64,000 nt of DNA. Origin: Streptomyces lasiicapitis. Its GTDB lineage: Bacteria > Actinomycetota > Actinomycetes > Streptomycetales > Streptomycetaceae. Location: positions 1-64,000 of the forward strand of contig NZ_BMNG01000001.1 of NCBI RefSeq assembly GCF_014646335.1, in the 5' to 3' direction. Positions within the stretch are counted from its first letter, which is position 1. Each line of letters opens with the position of its first letter. Positions 1 to 12,848 of the stretch are shown piece after piece. Position numbers and translations under genes: made by a program. Under the pieces are notes generated by a model, which did no database searches, was not told the DNA's origin, and saw only the letters and a program-made list of their open reading frames with translations.

Positions 1-2
1 AC

Positions 3-1535
<1,533 letters not shown>

Positions 1536-1591
1536 GGTCGCCGACACAGGGCACGCGTACACGGGCACGATCCCTACTGGGTGGGTTCCCC

Positions 1592-1654
1592 TGCCCGATA
1601 CGTTCCCTGCCCGGTACGTTCCCCGCTCGGCACACCCCCTGCTCGGCACCTCCC
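1592..1654. repeat. Four degenerate 16-bp tandem repeats in the treS-mak gap
   Basis: The 161-bp gap between treS and mak holds four head-to-tail units: TGCCCGATACGTTCCC (1592), TGCCCGGTACGTTCCC (1608), CGCTCGGCACACCCCC (1624) and a 15-base unit TGCTCGGCACCTCCC (1640). The first two differ at one base; the last two are more diverged. Role unknown; it could be a regulator array or simple slippage. Confidence 0.7.
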
Positions 1655-1696
1655 TCCGTACCTGACTTGTCCGCGCCGCGGAAAGGACGGGACATC

Positions 1697-3172
1697 ATGT
1701 CGGAAGCCGCCACCCGCCCCAGTGCCAACGCCGGCGCGCTCCTCGCGTCGCTCGATCCGCTGCTGCGCGGCTGGCTGCCGCGGCAGCGGTGGTTCGCGGG
1801 CAAGGGGCGGCCCATCACGGGATTCGACCTGGTGGCGGCGACCGAACTGCTTCCGCCCGGTGCCGAGCCGGGACTGCTTCATCTGCTCATCCGCGTGCAT
1901 CAACCGTCCACCGCCGGAGACCGTGAACTCCCCGCCGACTGCTACCAGTTGCTGATCGGCGTACGTACCGAACTCCCGCCCCGGCTCGCGCCCGCGCTGA
2001 TCGGCCATGTCACCGGCGGCGCGCTGGCCGGGCGGACGGTGTACGAGGCGCTGCACGACCCGCGTCTCGCCGCGCTGCTCCTGGAGCGGCTGCGGGTGCC
2101 GGGGCGGCTCGGTGTGCTGCGGTTCGCACGCGCCGAGGGGCCCTCCGGGGGCCCGACGGTCGACATCCCGTCCGGGCTCGCGCCGCGCGCGCTCGGCGCG
2201 GAGCAGTCCAACTCCTCACTCGTGTACGGGGATTCGTTCATCCTGAAGCTGTTCCGTCGGGTGGTGCCCGGCGTGAACCCCGACCTGGAGCTGCCGCTCG
2301 CGCTGGCCCGGCAGGACTGCCGGCGGGTGCCGCCGCCGGCGGCGTGGATCACGGCTGAGGGCGCCGGCGGCGGGGACGGCGCGGGCGAGCCGCTGGTGCT
2401 CGGGGTGCTTCAGCCGTACGTGGCCGGGGCGACGGACGGGTGGGAGCTGGCCCTCCAAGTCCTCGCCAAGGGCGCCGACTTCAGCGAGGAGGCGCGGGCG
2501 CTCGGGCGGGCCACCGCCGAGGTGCACGCGGCGCTCGCCGCGGCGCTGCCGACGGTGACGCTCGGCCGCGCACAGGTGGAGCTGCTCGCGTGCCGCATGA
2601 CGGAACGCCTGGAGGCGGCCGCGCGGGCCGTCCCCGCGCTGCGGCCGTACGCTCCCGCGTTACGTACCGCGTACGAGGCGCTCGCCGATCTGGCCTCCGA
2701 AGGCGGTACCGGGCTGACGGCGCAGCGCGTGCACGGTGATCTGCACCTGGGGCAGTGCCTGCGCGCGCCCTCCGGCGAGTGGACCCTCATAGATTTCGAG
2801 GGCGAGCCCGCGCGGCCCCTGGCGGAACGCCGCATGCCGCAGCCGCCCGCGCGCGACATAGCGGGAATGCTCCGCTCCTTCGACTACGCGTCCCGCAGCG
2901 CTCAGCCCACCCTCGACGCCCTCGATGCCCCTCGGGCAGGGGCGGCTACGTCCGCCTGGTCCTCCCAGTGGGCCGACACCTGCCGCGCCGCGTACTGCGC
3001 CGGCTACGCCGACGCCGACGGCCATGACCCGCGTATGTCCCCGGTCCTCCTCCGCGCCCACGAGACCGACAAGGCGGTGTACGAAGCGGTGTACGAGGCC
3101 CGCCACCGCCCCGACTGGCTCCCGGTGCCCCTCGCCGCCCTCGACCGCCTGGCGACCGACGCCTCCCTCTGA
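1697..3172 (+). CDS. mak: Maltokinase
   Basis: ATP-dependent maltose kinase (Pep2/Mak) that makes maltose-1-phosphate, the GlgE substrate. The 491-residue product opens with the N-terminal cap typical of the family (PLLRGWLPRQRWFAGKGRP, residues ~16-34). It has the aminoglycoside-kinase-like catalytic loop RVHGDLHLGQC near residue 350, with the HGDxH Asp/His pair, followed by the metal-binding TLIDFEGEP. I chose ATG 1697 because GAAAGGACGG sits 7 bases upstream; an upstream in-frame GTG has no such site. It lies between treS and glgB on the same strand, matching the order known in streptomycetes and mycobacteria. Length is normal for the family. Confidence 0.93.
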   Translation: MSEAATRPSANAGALLASLDPLLRGWLPRQRWFAGKGRPITGFDLVAATELLPPGAEPGLLHLLIRVHQPSTAGDRELPADCYQLLIGVRTELPPRLAPALIGHVTGGALAGRTVYEALHDPRLAALLLERLRVPGRLGVLRFARAEGPSGGPTVDIPSGLAPRALGAEQSNSSLVYGDSFILKLFRRVVPGVNPDLELPLALARQDCRRVPPPAAWITAEGAGGGDGAGEPLVLGVLQPYVAGATDGWELALQVLAKGADFSEEARALGRATAEVHAALAAALPTVTLGRAQVELLACRMTERLEAAARAVPALRPYAPALRTAYEALADLASEGGTGLTAQRVHGDLHLGQCLRAPSGEWTLIDFEGEPARPLAERRMPQPPARDIAGMLRSFDYASRSAQPTLDALDAPRAGAATSAWSSQWADTCRAAYCAGYADADGHDPRMSPVLLRAHETDKAVYEAVYEARHRPDWLPVPLAALDRLATDASL

Positions 3173-3202
3173 CCCCCGACCCCCTGACAGGAGGCCTCCC
3201 CC

Positions 3203-6070
<2,868 letters not shown>

Positions 6071-6111
6071 CCGTCTTCGTCTGCGGGTCCGTGGGCGGTG
6101 CCCGCCGCTAC

Positions 6112-6180
6112 CGCGGCGGGAATCTCCCACCCGCCCACCCGTTTGCCGTCACGGGCGGGCGGGTGGGAAGTCCCGCCGCG
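6112..6180. terminator. Bidirectional terminator between glgB and the helicase gene
   Basis: Nested inverted repeat: CGCGGCGGGA (6112-6121) pairs with TCCCGCCGCG (6171-6180), and inside it TCCCACCCGCCC (6125-6136) pairs with GGGCGGGTGGGA (6157-6168). It fills the convergent gap between glgB and the minus-strand helicase gene, ending one base before the latter's stop codon. Confidence 0.85.
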
Positions 6181-8481
6181 TCAGCGGGTGGGCTGGTGCA
6201 GCGGCGTCAGCGCCGAGGGCAGGGGCCCGGTGTGGAGGATGCCCAGGCGCTGTGTGGCCCGGGTCAGGGAGACGTACAGGTCACTCGTGCCGTACAGAGC
6301 GGGTTCCACCACCAGCACCGTGTCGAACTCCAGGCCCTTGGCCTCGCGGGGGTCGAGGAGGACGACGGGCCGCGTCAGGTCGACGCCTGCGCCGGGCGGC
6401 GGGACGTCGGGGAGCTTGCCCGCGAGGACGGCGTGGAGTTCGCGCGGGGCGATGACGGCGAGCCGCCCCACGGCAGCGCTCTCCTCGGACCCCGCGTCCG
6501 CGGACACCCCGCCCCCAAACACCGCGTCAGCGGACACCGCCTCAGCCACCGCCGCCGCGAGATCGTCCACCCTCCGCGCCCACGGCCGCACCCCGGTCGA
6601 CCGTACCGACGACGGGGGCTCGAAGCCGGGAACCCCGGCGGCGCGCGGGACCTCCGCCGCGACGTCCATGATTTCCGCGGGCGTGCGGTAGTTGACGCCG
6701 AGGCGGGCGTACTCCCAGCGGTCCTGGACGTACGGAGTGAGGATGTCCTGCCAGGAGCCGACCCCGCCGGACTCGGCGGTCTGGGCCGGGTCGCCGACGA
6801 GGGTCATGGACCGCGTCGGCGACCGCCGCATCAACAGCCGCCACGCCATCGCGGACAGCTCCTGCGCCTCGTCGACGATGATGTGGCCGAACGCCCAGGT
6901 CCGGTCGGCCGCGGCCCGCTCGGCGGCACTGCGGTGGTCGGCCTCCTCCTGGCGCTCGGCCATCCGCTCGGCGTCGATGATGTCGTGCGCGAGGAGTACC
7001 TCGGCATCTTCGTCGTCCTTGTCCTCGAACTCGTAGGTGCGGGAGGCGTACGAGACGTCGAGCACGCCCTGCGCGTACGCGACGGACCGCTGCCGCTCCG
7101 CCTCCGCGCGGGCCCGCGCCGCGCTGTCGTCCTTGCCGAGCAGTTCGGCGGCCTCGTCGAGGAGCGGAACGTCGGCCGGGGTCCACGCGGCCCCCGGGGC
7201 GCGCCGGATCGCGGCGGCGTCCTCGGCGGACAGGTGCGCGGGCTCGGCCAAATAATCCGTGACGAAGCGCTCCGGCGTGAGCGTGGGCCACAGCTCTTCC
7301 AGGGCCGCGTGCACCTCGGCGCTGACGGCGACACCCTTGCCGAGCTGGGCGATGTCGTCGGGCCCGAGGAAGTTGGGCCCGCCGTACGGGTCGTGGCCGA
7401 TGCGTTCGGCGAGCTGGCGGGTGAGCGCGTCGATGACGTGGAAGGCGAACGTGGGCCGCGCCAGGTTGTACGGCAGGTCCGCCTCGCGCGCGGCGGCCCG
7501 CGCCTCGTACGCGATCTCCCAGTCCAGGATCAGGTCGCCGTCGTCGTGCTCGATGATCAGCGGCGCACCGGGCTCGGGCAGCAACTGCCGGTCCCGCAAC
7601 GCCCGCGCAAGCACGTCGGCCATCCCGGCCCGCCCCTTGACCTCGGCCGCCGCGGCCGAGTCGGTGCCGGTCGCGGTCACCCCGGGGAACAGCTCGCCGA
7701 GCGTCGCGAGCAGCACACCGGTCTCGCCGAGCGCGGGCAGCACCTCGCCGATGTAGCCGAGGAAGGCCGGGTTCGGGCCGACGACGAGGACGGCCCGCTT
7801 GGCGAGCAGTTCCCGGTGCGCGTACAGCAGGAACGCGGCGCGGTGCAGCGCCACGACCGTCTTGCCGGTGCCGGGCCCGCCCTCGACGACGAGCACACCC
7901 CGGTGCGGGGCGCGGATGATGCGGTCCTGCTCGGCCTGGATGGTCTGCACGATGTCGTGCATGCGGCCGGTGCGCGCGGAGTCGAGGGCCGCGAGCAGCA
8001 CCTCGTCGGCGTCCGCGGCCTCATGGCCGGTGCGGGTGGTGTCGGTGAGGTCCAGGATCTCGTCGTGCAGGGCCGTGACCTCTCGGCCCTCGGTGGTGAT
8101 GTGCCGGCGCCTGCGCAGACCCATCGGGGTGTGGCCGGTCGCCAGATAGAAGGGCCGCGCCACTTCCGCACGCCAGTCGATCACCAGCGGAGTGCGCTCG
8201 GTGTCGGACGCGCGGATTCCGATGCGCCCGATGCGGTGATCCCGCCCGTCACGGAATTCAAGGCGTCCGAAGCAGAGACCGTTCTCGCCCGCGTCCAGGG
8301 CGGCGAGCACCCCGGACTGCTCGGCCACCATGACATCGCGCTCCAGACGCGCCTGCAGACCGTTCCCCACCTGCGCCAATGACGCCTGCACGGTGGACTC
8401 GGCCTCCTCGCGCAGCGCGTCGAGGCGCGCGTACAGCCCGGAGACGAATTGCTGCTCTTCCCGCAATTCCTCGGTTGACAA
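6181..8481 (-). CDS. HelD-type superfamily 1 helicase / RNA polymerase recycling factor
   Basis: Product of 766 residues of the HelD/HelR class, UvrD-like ATPases that pull stalled RNA polymerase from DNA. It has a Glu/Arg-rich N-terminal helical region (residues ~1-50), as in HelD arms that enter the polymerase secondary channel. Then come Walker A GGPGTGKTVVALHRAAFLLY, the Walker B region VDEAQELSAMAWRLL, the motif IV-like GVNYRTPAEIMDVA and the motif V-like EAKGLEFDTVLVVEPALY. The start is TTG (complement of 8479-8481), supported by GGCGAGGGG about 5 bases upstream; the product would begin (M)STEELREEQQ. Some streptomycete homologues (HelR) give rifamycin tolerance and sit behind a 19-bp RAE palindrome; I do not see that element here. 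Confidence 0.88.
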   Translation of the reverse strand: MSTEELREEQQFVSGLYARLDALREEAESTVQASLAQVGNGLQARLERDVMVAEQSGVLAALDAGENGLCFGRLEFRDGRDHRIGRIGIRASDTERTPLVIDWRAEVARPFYLATGHTPMGLRRRRHITTEGREVTALHDEILDLTDTTRTGHEAADADEVLLAALDSARTGRMHDIVQTIQAEQDRIIRAPHRGVLVVEGGPGTGKTVVALHRAAFLLYAHRELLAKRAVLVVGPNPAFLGYIGEVLPALGETGVLLATLGELFPGVTATGTDSAAAAEVKGRAGMADVLARALRDRQLLPEPGAPLIIEHDDGDLILDWEIAYEARAAAREADLPYNLARPTFAFHVIDALTRQLAERIGHDPYGGPNFLGPDDIAQLGKGVAVSAEVHAALEELWPTLTPERFVTDYLAEPAHLSAEDAAAIRRAPGAAWTPADVPLLDEAAELLGKDDSAARARAEAERQRSVAYAQGVLDVSYASRTYEFEDKDDEDAEVLLAHDIIDAERMAERQEEADHRSAAERAAADRTWAFGHIIVDEAQELSAMAWRLLMRRSPTRSMTLVGDPAQTAESGGVGSWQDILTPYVQDRWEYARLGVNYRTPAEIMDVAAEVPRAAGVPGFEPPSSVRSTGVRPWARRVDDLAAAVAEAVSADAVFGGGVSADAGSEESAAVGRLAVIAPRELHAVLAGKLPDVPPPGAGVDLTRPVVLLDPREAKGLEFDTVLVVEPALYGTSDLYVSLTRATQRLGILHTGPLPSALTPLHQPTR

Positions 8482-8589
8482 TTCAGCCCCTCGCCAGTTA
8501 CAGTGCTCTTATACAGATTCCCGCGTTGCCCCCTTGCGCATTCGAGTACGCATTTGGGCAGGGCTTCGCGAAAGAATCCAATATACGCA

Positions 8590-8629
8590 GAGAAAAGCCC
8601 CGGACGTCAATGCGTCCGGGGCTTTTCTC
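8590..8629. terminator. Strong terminator hairpin after the thioredoxin gene
   Basis: A perfect 17-bp stem: GAGAAAAGCCCCGGACG (8590-8606) pairs with CGTCCGGGGCTTTTCTC (8613-8629), with loop TCAATG. The stem is A-rich on one side and T-rich on the other, so it would stop minus-strand transcription from the MerR-thioredoxin operon before the helicase promoter. A smaller hairpin, CGCCGTGCT/AGCACGGCG (8655-8675), lies between it and the thioredoxin stop. Confidence 0.88.
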
Positions 8630-8676
8630 CATTCGCGCGCCCGTTTCGGGCGCCCGCCGTGCTCAGAGCACGGCGC

Positions 8677-9021
8677 TCAGAGCACGCCCGCGCCCTCCAG
8701 GTCCGTGAGCAGCCGCCGCTTCGCCCGCGCGCCCACGCTCTGCCACACCGGCTCCCCGTCGCGGAACACCATCAGCGTCGGCGTCGACAGGACCCCGTAC
8801 GCCACCGTCGTCTCCGGGTTCCTGTCCACGTCGAGCCGCACCACCTTCAGGCGTTCCGCCTCGTCCCTGGCGATCTCGCCGAGGACCGGCGTGAGCTGCC
8901 GGCACGGCCCGCACCACTCCGCCGTGAACTGCACCAGGACCGGCCGGTCCACCCCCAGGACCTCGAACCCGAAGTCCCCGTCGGTCACCTCGCCCAGCCC
9001 GTCCGCCTTCATCACGCTCAT
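8677..9021 (-). CDS. Thioredoxin
   Basis: Small cytoplasmic disulfide reductase of 114 residues. The classic active site appears as VQFTAEWCGPCRQLTPVL near residue 35, followed by the cis-Pro region LSTPTLMVFRDGEP. ATG 9021 overlaps the stop of the upstream MerR gene as ATGA, which points to translational coupling and decides the start over an in-frame site 21 bases earlier. The MerR-thioredoxin pairing suggests a redox response unit. A strong terminator follows. Confidence 0.93.
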   Translation of the reverse strand: MSVMKADGLGEVTDGDFGFEVLGVDRPVLVQFTAEWCGPCRQLTPVLGEIARDEAERLKVVRLDVDRNPETTVAYGVLSTPTLMVFRDGEPVWQSVGARAKRRLLTDLEGAGVL

Positions 9022-9446
9022 GCCGTACCCCTCAGTTCGCACCGCGGCTCCGGACCACCCGGAGCCGCCCCCGCGTCGGCGGCGAGCCCCGCCATCGCCT
9101 CCTCGGCACGCGCCAACTGCGCGCCCACCTGCGCCCGCACGGCGCTCAACTCGCCGATCAGCGCGTCGAGTTCACCGAGCTTGCGGCGGTAGACGGCGAC
9201 GGACGCCGGACACGAATCGCCCGCCGGATGCCCCGACCGCAGACACTCCACGAACGGCCGGGTCTCCTCCAGCTCGAACCCGAAGTCCTGCAAGGTCCTG
9301 ATCTGCTCAAGGAGCCGTACGTCGTCGTCGCCGTACGCGCGATAACCGTTGCCGTCGCGCCGCGCGGGCAGCAACCCGCGCGACTCGTAGTAGCGCAGCG
9401 TCCGCGTGGTGGTTCCCACGCGCCGCGCGAGCTCGCCGATTCGCAT
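9018..9446 (-). CDS. MerR-family regulator with paired cysteines
   Basis: DNA-binding regulator of 142 residues. The MerR winged-helix start MRIGELARRVGTTTRTLRYY is complete, followed by the wing ESRGLLPARRDGNGYRAY and a long dimerisation helix. Three cysteines are visible: two 11 residues apart (ECLRSGHPAGDSCPAS, residues ~79-92) and one near the C-terminus (PRCELRGTA). The spacing is not that of SoxR's iron-sulfur ligands (CX2CXCX5C) nor of CueR. ATG 9446 gives the canonical MerR N-terminus. Cotranscribed with thioredoxin through a 4-base overlap, so a thiol or metal stress input is plausible but inferred. Confidence 0.88.
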   Translation of the reverse strand: MRIGELARRVGTTTRTLRYYESRGLLPARRDGNGYRAYGDDDVRLLEQIRTLQDFGFELEETRPFVECLRSGHPAGDSCPASVAVYRRKLGELDALIGELSAVRAQVGAQLARAEEAMAGLAADAGAAPGGPEPRCELRGTA

Positions 9447-9554
9447 GCCTCGACGGTAATCCTTGACGTCGGCGTCAACGCCAGGGCCGGAGTCCAAGAC
9501 ATTTCCTGTCCGGGCAAGTTCCTGTCCGGGGTCAGGGGCCAGGCGGCCAAGACG

Positions 9555-10478
9555 TCACGCGGGGTTGCGGACGCCCTCCACGACAGCCGTCCAGCTGTCG
9601 GCCCCGTGCCCGAGGTCCACCGCCCGCTTCGCCACGTCCCGCACGCCCCGCAGCACGGAGACGTCCAGGCCGCGGCGCTCCGCGGCGTGCAGGATGTGCT
9701 CGACGCCCGCCAGCTCCACGGCCAGATTCCCCTCGGCGCCCGGGTACTCGCCGCCGTCCATCTCCTTCGCCGTCTCGTCGATCACCAGGTCGAGCAGCGA
9801 GATGTGGGCCTTGAGGAACGGGGCGAGGGCCTCGGCCCGAACGCCGTCCTTGGCGGCGAGCGCGTACCCGTGCACCAGGCCGGACATCGACGTCCAGAAG
9901 AAGTCGAGCATGGACAGGTCGTAGACGGCGGCGAGGCCGTGGTCCGCGCCGACGTACGCGGACTGGCCGCCCAGGGACTTGAGCACGTCCTCGTGCTTCT
10001 TGTACGCGGACTCGTCACCGGAGTAGAAGATCAGCGCCTCCGGGGTGCCGATCATGATGGTCGGGATCATGACCGCGCCGTCGAGGTAGGCGATGCCGTG
10101 CCCCGCCGCCCACTCGGCCGCCTCGCGGGCGCGCTCCGGGGAGTCCGAGGTGACGTTCACCAGGACGCGCCCGGCGAGGTCGGCGGCGAGGGGTTCCAGG
10201 ATCGACTGGGAGGCGTCGTAGTCGACGACGCACACGACCACGACCTCACCGGCGCGCACCGCCTCCGCCGCGGTCGCTGCACGCGTCGCGCCCCCGGCGA
10301 CCAGGTCATCGCCCTTGCCCGCCGTACGGTTCCAGATCGTCGTCGGATGACCGGCCTTGAGGAAGGCCCCCGCGAGGGCCTGGCCCATGGCGCCGAGGCC
10401 GATCACGGTGACGGGCGTGGTGGTGGGGGTGGTGGTCGTGGGGTTCGCGGAGTTTTCCGACTTCGTCGTGGTTGCCAT
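9555..10478 (-). CDS. Imine-reductase-like NADPH oxidoreductase
   Basis: Product of 307 residues in the 6-phosphogluconate dehydrogenase / 3-hydroxyisobutyrate dehydrogenase superfamily, closest in motif layout to actinobacterial imine reductases. The NADP fold starts VTVIGLGAMGQALAGAF and continues TTIWNRTAGK. The IRED-like segments YLDGAVMIPTIMIGTPEA and GADHGLAAVYDLSMLDFFW are present, with an Asp at the usual catalytic place. ATG 10478 is preferred; a 7-codon-longer form is possible. The first ~20 residues are a Thr/Asn/Pro-rich tail. Downstream of the PfkB/metK block on the same strand, separated by 42 bp with an inverted repeat that looks like a regulator site. Substrate unknown. Confidence 0.8.
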   Translation of the reverse strand: MATTTKSENSANPTTTTPTTTPVTVIGLGAMGQALAGAFLKAGHPTTIWNRTAGKGDDLVAGGATRAATAAEAVRAGEVVVVCVVDYDASQSILEPLAADLAGRVLVNVTSDSPERAREAAEWAAGHGIAYLDGAVMIPTIMIGTPEALIFYSGDESAYKKHEDVLKSLGGQSAYVGADHGLAAVYDLSMLDFFWTSMSGLVHGYALAAKDGVRAEALAPFLKAHISLLDLVIDETAKEMDGGEYPGAEGNLAVELAGVEHILHAAERRGLDVSVLRGVRDVAKRAVDLGHGADSWTAVVEGVRNPA

Positions 10479-10512
10479 GCGTCCATCGTTGATCGACACA
10501 CCCCTCGTAACA

Positions 10513-10537
10513 AGTACCTACTATTTTGTGAGGTACT
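10513..10537. promoter_or_regulatory. Candidate operator upstream of the imine-reductase-like gene
   Basis: AGTACCT (10513-10519) and AGGTACT (10531-10537) form a perfect 7-bp inverted repeat with an 11-bp spacer. A second small palindrome, GTGAG-GTA-CTCAC (10528-10540), overlaps it. The site straddles the stop codon of the PfkB gene and lies 35 bp upstream of the oxidoreductase ATG. GTAC-centred repeats are common in HxlR-type control, but no HxlR gene is nearby. Confidence 0.5.
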
Positions 10538-11561
10538 CACCAAAAGGTAAGCAAGCGACGGCCTCGCGTACGCGTGAGGCCTCGTACTCCTGCGTGCCCA
10601 CCGTCTCCAGCGCCAGCGAGGCCAGCGCGCAGCCGAGCCGTGCCGAGCGTTCGGCCCGCCATCCCCGTACGACGCCCGCGAGGTAGCCGGCACGGAAGGC
10701 GTCGCCCGCGCCCGTCGGGTCGGCGATGGTGCGCGCGGGCACGGCGGGCAGCCGCAGCGGTGCGTCGCCCGCGCGGGCGACGGTCACACCGTCCGCGCCG
10801 AGCGTGGTGATCCAGGAGCCGACGCGGGCGAGGACCTCGTCCTCGGTCCAGCCGGTGTGCTTGAGGAGCAGGCTCGCCTCGTACGCGTTGGTGAACAACA
10901 GGCTCGCGCCGTCGACGAGTTGGCGGGTCTGTTCGCCGTCGAGGCGGGCGAGCTGCTGGGAGGGGTCCGCCGCGAACGGGACGCCCATGGCCTTGCAGGA
11001 CGCCGTGTGGCGGAGCATCGCGCGGGGGTCGTCCGCGCCGATGTGGACCAGCAGGAAGCCGCCCGCGCGCGGGGCGAGGGCGGCGAGGTCGATGGTGTGG
11101 GCCTCGGCCATCGCGCCGGCGTAGAAGGTGGCGATCTGGTTCTGGTCGCGGTCGGTGGTGCAGACGAAGCGCGCGGTGTGGCGGCGTTCGCTGATGTGGA
11201 CGCCCAGGGTGTCGACGCCCGCCGCGCGCAACCGGGCCGCGTGCTCGGCGAAGTCCCGCCCGGCGGCGCCCACCAGGAACGGCCGCAGGCCGAGGCGCCC
11301 GAGCCCGAAGGCGATGTTGGCGGCCACGCCGCCGGGCCGCACCTCCAGTTCGTCGGCGAGGAAGGAGAGGGACACGCGGTCGAGCCGGTCGGGGACGAGC
11401 TGCTCGGTGAACCGGCCCGGGTAGGTGAGGAGATGGTCGGTCGCGAGGGAGCCGGTGACGGCGATCCGGGCGGCGGGCGCTCCGAACGCCACGTCGAGCT
11501 CCGGCACGGGTATCGCTCCGGAGTCCACATCAAGTCCCGGCACCTGCCGGATCTCTGACAC
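10521..11561 (-). CDS. PfkB-family carbohydrate/nucleoside kinase, adenosine-kinase-like
   Basis: Ribokinase-fold kinase of 346 residues. PfkB signature 1 reads GGVAANIAFGLGRLGLRPFL near residue 70; signature 2 reads DPTGAGDAFRAGYLAG, with the catalytic Asp of GAGD. The N-terminal substrate region (AVTGSLATDHLLTYPG) resembles actinobacterial adenosine kinases. The start is taken at GTG 11561, just after metK's stop; a GTG one codon earlier is equally possible, both served by the G-run in metK's last codons. Tight linkage to metK fits salvage of the adenosine released from S-adenosylhomocysteine, but the sugar/nucleoside specificity is inferred. Confidence 0.82.
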   Translation of the reverse strand: MSEIRQVPGLDVDSGAIPVPELDVAFGAPAARIAVTGSLATDHLLTYPGRFTEQLVPDRLDRVSLSFLADELEVRPGGVAANIAFGLGRLGLRPFLVGAAGRDFAEHAARLRAAGVDTLGVHISERRHTARFVCTTDRDQNQIATFYAGAMAEAHTIDLAALAPRAGGFLLVHIGADDPRAMLRHTASCKAMGVPFAADPSQQLARLDGEQTRQLVDGASLLFTNAYEASLLLKHTGWTEDEVLARVGSWITTLGADGVTVARAGDAPLRLPAVPARTIADPTGAGDAFRAGYLAGVVRGWRAERSARLGCALASLALETVGTQEYEASRVREAVACLPFGEYLTK

Positions 11562-11565
11562 CACC

Positions 11566-12729
11566 TCAGCCCCCCGCCGCCGCGCGCAACGTGTCCGCCC
11601 GGTCCGTGCGTTCCCAGGTGAAGTCCGGCAGTTCACGGCCGAAGTGTCCGTACGCCGACGTCTGCGCGTAGATCGGCCGCAGCAGGTCCAGGTCGCGGAT
11701 GAGCGCGGCCGGGCGCAGGTCGAAGACGTCCGTGATGGCCTGCTCGATGCGCGCCTGGGACACCGTCGCGGTGCCGAAGGTCTCCACGAACAGGCCCACC
11801 GGCTCCGCGCGGCCGATGGCGTACGCGACCTGCGCCTCGCAGCGCCGCGCGAGCCCCGCGGCGACCACGTTCTTGGCCACCCAGCGCATCGCGTACGCCG
11901 CCGAACGGTCCACCTTGGAGGGGTCCTTGCCGGAGAACGCGCCGCCGCCGTGCCGCGCCATCCCGCCGTACGTGTCGATGATGATCTTCCGCCCCGTCAG
12001 GCCCGCGTCGCCCATCGGGCCGCCGATCTCGAAGCGGCCCGTCGGGTTCACCAGGAGCCGGTAGCCCTCGGTGCCCAACTCGGTGCCCTCCTCCCGCAGT
12101 TCCTCAAGGACCTGGTCCACGACGAACTTGCGGATGTCGGGGAGCAGCAGCGCGTCGAGGTCGATGTGGGCGGCGTGCTGGGAGGAGACGACGACGGTGT
12201 CGAGACGTACAGGCCGGCTGCCCTCGTACTCGATGGTCACCTGGGTCTTGCCGTCCGGGCGCAGATACGGCACCGAGCCGTTCTTGCGGACCTCGGTGAG
12301 GCGCCGGGCGAGGCGGTGCGCGAGCTGGATGGGCAGCGGCATGTACGACGGCGTCTCGTCGGTGGCGTACCCGAACATCATCCCCTGGTCGCCCGCGCCG
12401 CCGGTGTCCACGCCCTGCGCGATGTCGGGCGACTGCGCGCCGATCGACAGGGAGACCCCGCAGGAGGTGCCGTCGAAGCCCTTCGCCGATGAGTCGTAGC
12501 CGATCTCCACTATGGCGTCGCGGACGAGCTGGGGCATGGGGGCGTACGCGGTGGTGGTGACCTCGCCCGCGAGGTGCACGAGCCCCGTGGTGATCATGGT
12601 CTCCACGGCGACGCGGGCCGTGGGGTCGGCGCTCAGCAGGGCGTCGAGGACGGTGTCGCTGATCCGGTCGGCGATCTTGTCGGGGTGGCCTTCGGTGACG
12701 GATTCGGAGGTGAACAGGCGTCGTGGCAT
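11566..12729 (-). CDS. metK: S-adenosylmethionine synthetase
   Basis: Makes SAM from ATP and methionine. All family blocks are present: [17 protein letters not shown] at the N-terminus, [12 protein letters not shown] (ATP site), [17 protein letters not shown] and the Lys/Asp-rich active-site loop. The 387 residues are ~15 fewer than the usual streptomycete MetK (~400). That, and a neighbourhood unlike the housekeeping metK-priA locus I remember, suggests this may be a second, cluster-associated copy; only the genome can settle it. ATG 12729 gives the standard start [11 protein letters not shown], though the frame stays open upstream into a repetitive leader. The PfkB gene follows without a gap. 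Confidence 0.95.
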   Translation of the reverse strand: MPRRLFTSESVTEGHPDKIADRISDTVLDALLSADPTARVAVETMITTGLVHLAGEVTTTAYAPMPQLVRDAIVEIGYDSSAKGFDGTSCGVSLSIGAQSPDIAQGVDTGGAGDQGMMFGYATDETPSYMPLPIQLAHRLARRLTEVRKNGSVPYLRPDGKTQVTIEYEGSRPVRLDTVVVSSQHAAHIDLDALLLPDIRKFVVDQVLEELREEGTELGTEGYRLLVNPTGRFEIGGPMGDAGLTGRKIIIDTYGGMARHGGGAFSGKDPSKVDRSAAYAMRWVAKNVVAAGLARRCEAQVAYAIGRAEPVGLFVETFGTATVSQARIEQAITDVFDLRPAALIRDLDLLRPIYAQTSAYGHFGRELPDFTWERTDRADTLRAAAGG

Positions 12730-12743
12730 CAACTCGTCCTTGT

Positions 12744-12800
12744 CAGTTGTCAGTTGTGGCGTCAGTTGTGGTGGCAGTTGTGGTGCGGGTGGGCAGTTCA
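12744..12800 (-). repeat. ACAACTG repeats in the metK leader
   Basis: Between the CPBP gene and metK the minus strand carries four exact ACAACTG heptamers (plus-strand CAGTTGT at 12744, 12751, 12763 and 12775) and a degenerate fifth (12794). The spacings are 7, 12, 12 and 19. The region is also open in frame with metK from a GTG overlapping the CPBP stop, encoding a Pro/Gln/Leu-Thr repeat. It could be a leader control element or a spurious extension. No known SAM riboswitch fold was recognised. Confidence 0.55.
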
Positions 12801-12848
12801 GGTACGGCGGTTCGGTGCGGCGGTTCAGTACGTCGAGCAGCAGGGCCG

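Noticed and set aside
8482..8589. Rifamycin-associated element (RAE) before the HelD-type gene
   Set aside because: I looked for the GGGGCTTGC/GCAAGCCCC-type palindrome in the leader and do not see it, so a rifamycin-inducible HelR assignment is not supported.
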